Shown one piece after another: positions 62,641 to 64,000 of a stretch of DNA of 64,000 nt. Each line of letters starts with the position of its first letter. The first letter of the stretch is position 1. Source of the stretch: Kocuria rosea subsp. polaris (GTDB lineage Bacteria; Actinomycetota; Actinomycetes; Actinomycetales; Micrococcaceae); assembly GCA_023896275.1 (NCBI GenBank), contig MLDA01000006.1:62001-126000 (forward strand). Reading direction: 5' to 3'. Below the pieces are notes generated by a model that made no database searches, was not told the DNA's origin, and worked only from the letters and a program-made list of their open reading frames with translations. A program made the translations under genes and the position numbers.

Positions 62641-62916
62641 CTACGAGTTGCGGAGCGCGTCGATGAGATCGTCCTTGCGCATGTCCGAGTAACCGGTCAC
62701 GCCGATTTCGCGGGCGCGATCCTTGAGCTCCTCGACCGTCCAATCCTCGTAGCTTCCCGACTCGCCTCCACGTTCCCCCACTGCGGATCTCCCGTCGCGG
62801 GCGGCCGCGTTGGCGATGCGTGCGGCCTTCTGCTTGGAGGCACCGTCGTCGCGGAGCTCCTCGTAGAGTTCGTCGTCCTTGATCTGCGGGGTATCGTCCC
62901 GCTCTTCCTTCGGCAT
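62641..62916 (-). CDS. Rho_N-domain small protein (DUF7218-like)
   Basis: 91 residues. The first half ([36 protein letters not shown]) is DUF7218-like; the second half, [20 protein letters not shown] followed by a helix ending LIDALRNS, is a Rho N-terminal SAP-like module that may bind nucleic acid. Widespread in stress clusters of Micrococcales. GGAGGTGG ahead of ATG 62916. Confidence 0.85.
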   Translation of the reverse strand: MPKEERDDTPQIKDDELYEELRDDGASKQKAARIANAAARDGRSAVGERGGESGSYEDWTVEELKDRAREIGVTGYSDMRKDDLIDALRNS

Positions 62917-63111
62917 GTCCCACCTCCGGATCTCGTCGGTAGGCCCAGAGTAGGCAGCCCCTCCGCGCCCACGTCAATGGGGCAAGTGGCGTTTGGAGGC
63001 ACTTGCCTGCCTCCTCCCAGTTCCAACACAGAAGATACCGATCAGGCCGAACCACCCTTCGGCCGCATCGGGTTGCGGGCATAGTCTGTGGGACATGGGA
63101 TGGAGGACGCG

Positions 63112-63783
63112 ATGAGCGAAACGAAACTCGACGAGGTAGTGGCCGAACTGGAGGATCTCGCGGACCCGAAGGTGCGGGCCGCGAACGAGAAGCGCGGCGA
63201 CGACCACGGGGTGAACCTGGCGAAATTGCGAGCGGTCGCCAAGAAGCTGAAGAAGCAGCAGCCGCTCGCGCAGGAGCTGTGGGCCACCGGCGACACCGCG
63301 GCCCGCCTGCTGGCGCTGCTGATCTGCCGGCCGAAGGATTTCACCCGCGACGAGCTGGACGCCATGCTGCGCGCGGCGCGGGCGCCCAAGGTTCACGACT
63401 GGCTCGTGAACTACGTGGTCAAGAAGAGCCCGCATGCCGAGGACCTGCGGGTGGCCTGGACGGACGACGCCGACCCGGTGGTCGCGAGCGCCGGTTGGGC
63501 CCTCACCGCCGAGCGCGTCGCGAAGGAACCGGAAGGACTCGACCTTGTCGGCCTGCTCGACACCATCGAGACCGAGATGCGGGAGCCACCCGACCGGCTG
63601 CAGTGGGCGATGAACACCTGCCTGGCCCAGATCGGCATCGAACACGACGAGCACCGCGCCCGCGCGCTGGATATCGGCGAGCGCCTCGGCGTCCTCAAGG
63701 ACTATCCGACGCCGCCGGGCTGTACGTCACCGTTCGCCCCGGTGTGGATCAACGAGATCGTCCGGCGCCGCGAGCAGGGCTGA
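63112..63783 (+). CDS. DNA alkylation repair (AlkD)-like HEAT-repeat protein
   Basis: 223 residues, alpha-helical with HEAT-like repeats: RGDDHGVNLAKLRAVAKKL, LAQELWATGDTAARLLALLI, VHDWLVNYVVKKSPHAEDL, WTDDADPVVASAGWALTAER. These fit AlkD/YhaZ-type DNA glycosylase-like proteins, in which such helices wrap DNA; a Trp and Asp active-site pair could be W and D in AWTDD. Enzymatic activity is inference. ATG 63112 follows GGATGGAGG, and a CATAGT box lies at 63080. Alone on the plus strand. Confidence 0.78.
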   Translation: MSETKLDEVVAELEDLADPKVRAANEKRGDDHGVNLAKLRAVAKKLKKQQPLAQELWATGDTAARLLALLICRPKDFTRDELDAMLRAARAPKVHDWLVNYVVKKSPHAEDLRVAWTDDADPVVASAGWALTAERVAKEPEGLDLVGLLDTIETEMREPPDRLQWAMNTCLAQIGIEHDEHRARALDIGERLGVLKDYPTPPGCTSPFAPVWINEIVRRREQG

Positions 63784-63825
63784 GGCCCGCCCCGCGGTGC
63801 TGTCGATCACGGAATTCGCGCCCTC

Positions 63826-63851
63826 AAACATCAAACGTCTAATGTTTAGGC
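63826..63851 (+). promoter_or_regulatory. Inverted repeat and -10 before the right-edge gene
   Basis: AAACAT (63826-63831) and ATGTTT (63842-63847) flank 10 bases; TAATGT (63840-63845) overlaps the right arm and lies 6 bases before ATG 63852. A repressor site over the -10 of a leaderless gene is likely. Confidence 0.5.
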
Positions 63852-64000
63852 ATGACTTCTGAGGCAACGCAGCAACCTCCCGGGACGACGGCTCCCGGCA
63901 GCGGCGCAACGATCGCCGTCGAGCCGGTCGACGGCACGACCCGCCGCCCGCGGTGGCTGACGGGGCTGCTGGCGATCGCCGCCGTCGTGCTGGTTGGCCT
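63852..64000 (+). CDS. Membrane protein, N terminus only
   Basis: The first 49 residues are seen: Thr/Pro-rich head (TSEATQQPPGTTAPGSGATI), basic TRRPR, then the start of a helix (WLTGLLAIAAVVLVG) at the window edge. The shape suits a transporter permease, for instance a FecCD-type one, but too little is visible to name it. ATG 63852; leaderless by spacing. Confidence 0.65.
   Translation, partial: MTSEATQQPPGTTAPGSGATIAVEPVDGTTRRPRWLTGLLAIAAVVLVG

Overview
The window is a 64 kb piece of a high-GC actinobacterial chromosome. Codon use, the many GTG/TTG starts, the monomeric NADP-isocitrate dehydrogenase, the xth-trpS-RNA ligase-yihY order and the purU/glyA/folD block fit Micrococcales, most likely an Arthrobacter-like Micrococcaceae; that assignment is inference, since no rRNA is present. 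I saw no tRNA, rRNA, CRISPR array, insertion sequence or prophage. Coding density is high and most gaps are under 250 bases.

Layout. 0-7.2 kb: a catabolic locus with a ThDP enzyme cut by the left edge, a YtcJ-type amidohydrolase and an MHS transporter, divergent from a double Lrp/AsnC regulator, a PLP aminotransferase and a TetR regulator. 7.2-11.5 kb: housekeeping block yihY, 2'-5' RNA ligase-like, trpS, xth and a membrane protein. 11.5-14.2 kb: an NhaC-type antiporter with a coupled leader ORF, bracketed by two about 80% identical VOC proteins. 14.2-18.5 kb: a lipoprotein, a three-gene ABC-2 exporter and a small membrane protein. 18.6-23 kb: a macrolide-phosphotransferase-like kinase, then folD and glyA behind a recognisable ZTP riboswitch, divergent from purU. 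23-28.4 kb: rlmC, a gamma-carbonic-anhydrase-like protein, an ArsR-like regulator with its MFS exporter, and a BASS transporter. 28.5-33.9 kb: a complete peptide-type ABC importer with a fused double ATPase. 34-40.8 kb: icd, a BadF/GlcNAc-kinase-like gene, purH, a COG4315 lipoprotein and a DUF4303-like protein. 40.9-49.9 kb: accessory stretch with an atypical Nramp, an MFS, a cytoplasmic subtilase, two CNNM/CorC proteins, an I9-like small protein, an SDR remnant, a DUF1801 protein, a truncated nucleotidyltransferase and a GNAT. 49.9-55.7 kb: purN, DinB, membrane proteins, TauE/SafE and a glycosyltransferase. 55.7-58.9 kb: hpaI-hpaH, a Phd/VapC toxin-antitoxin pair and an FMN reductase. 58.9-63.8 kb: a stress cluster (Dps, CsbD, AraC/VOC pair, SDR, acidic and Rho_N small proteins). 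A partial membrane protein gene runs off the right edge.

How parts work together. One-carbon and purine metabolism is over-represented: glyA and folD make and interconvert C1-tetrahydrofolates, purU drains formyl-THF, and purN and purH consume it; the ZTP riboswitch ahead of glyA-folD would link supply to the purH substrate pool. A second theme is transcript architecture: at least eighteen genes start 6-7 bases after a TANNNT-like -10 box and are probably leaderless, while two transporter genes (NhaC type and CNNM type) have short upstream ORFs ending on the transporter start codon.
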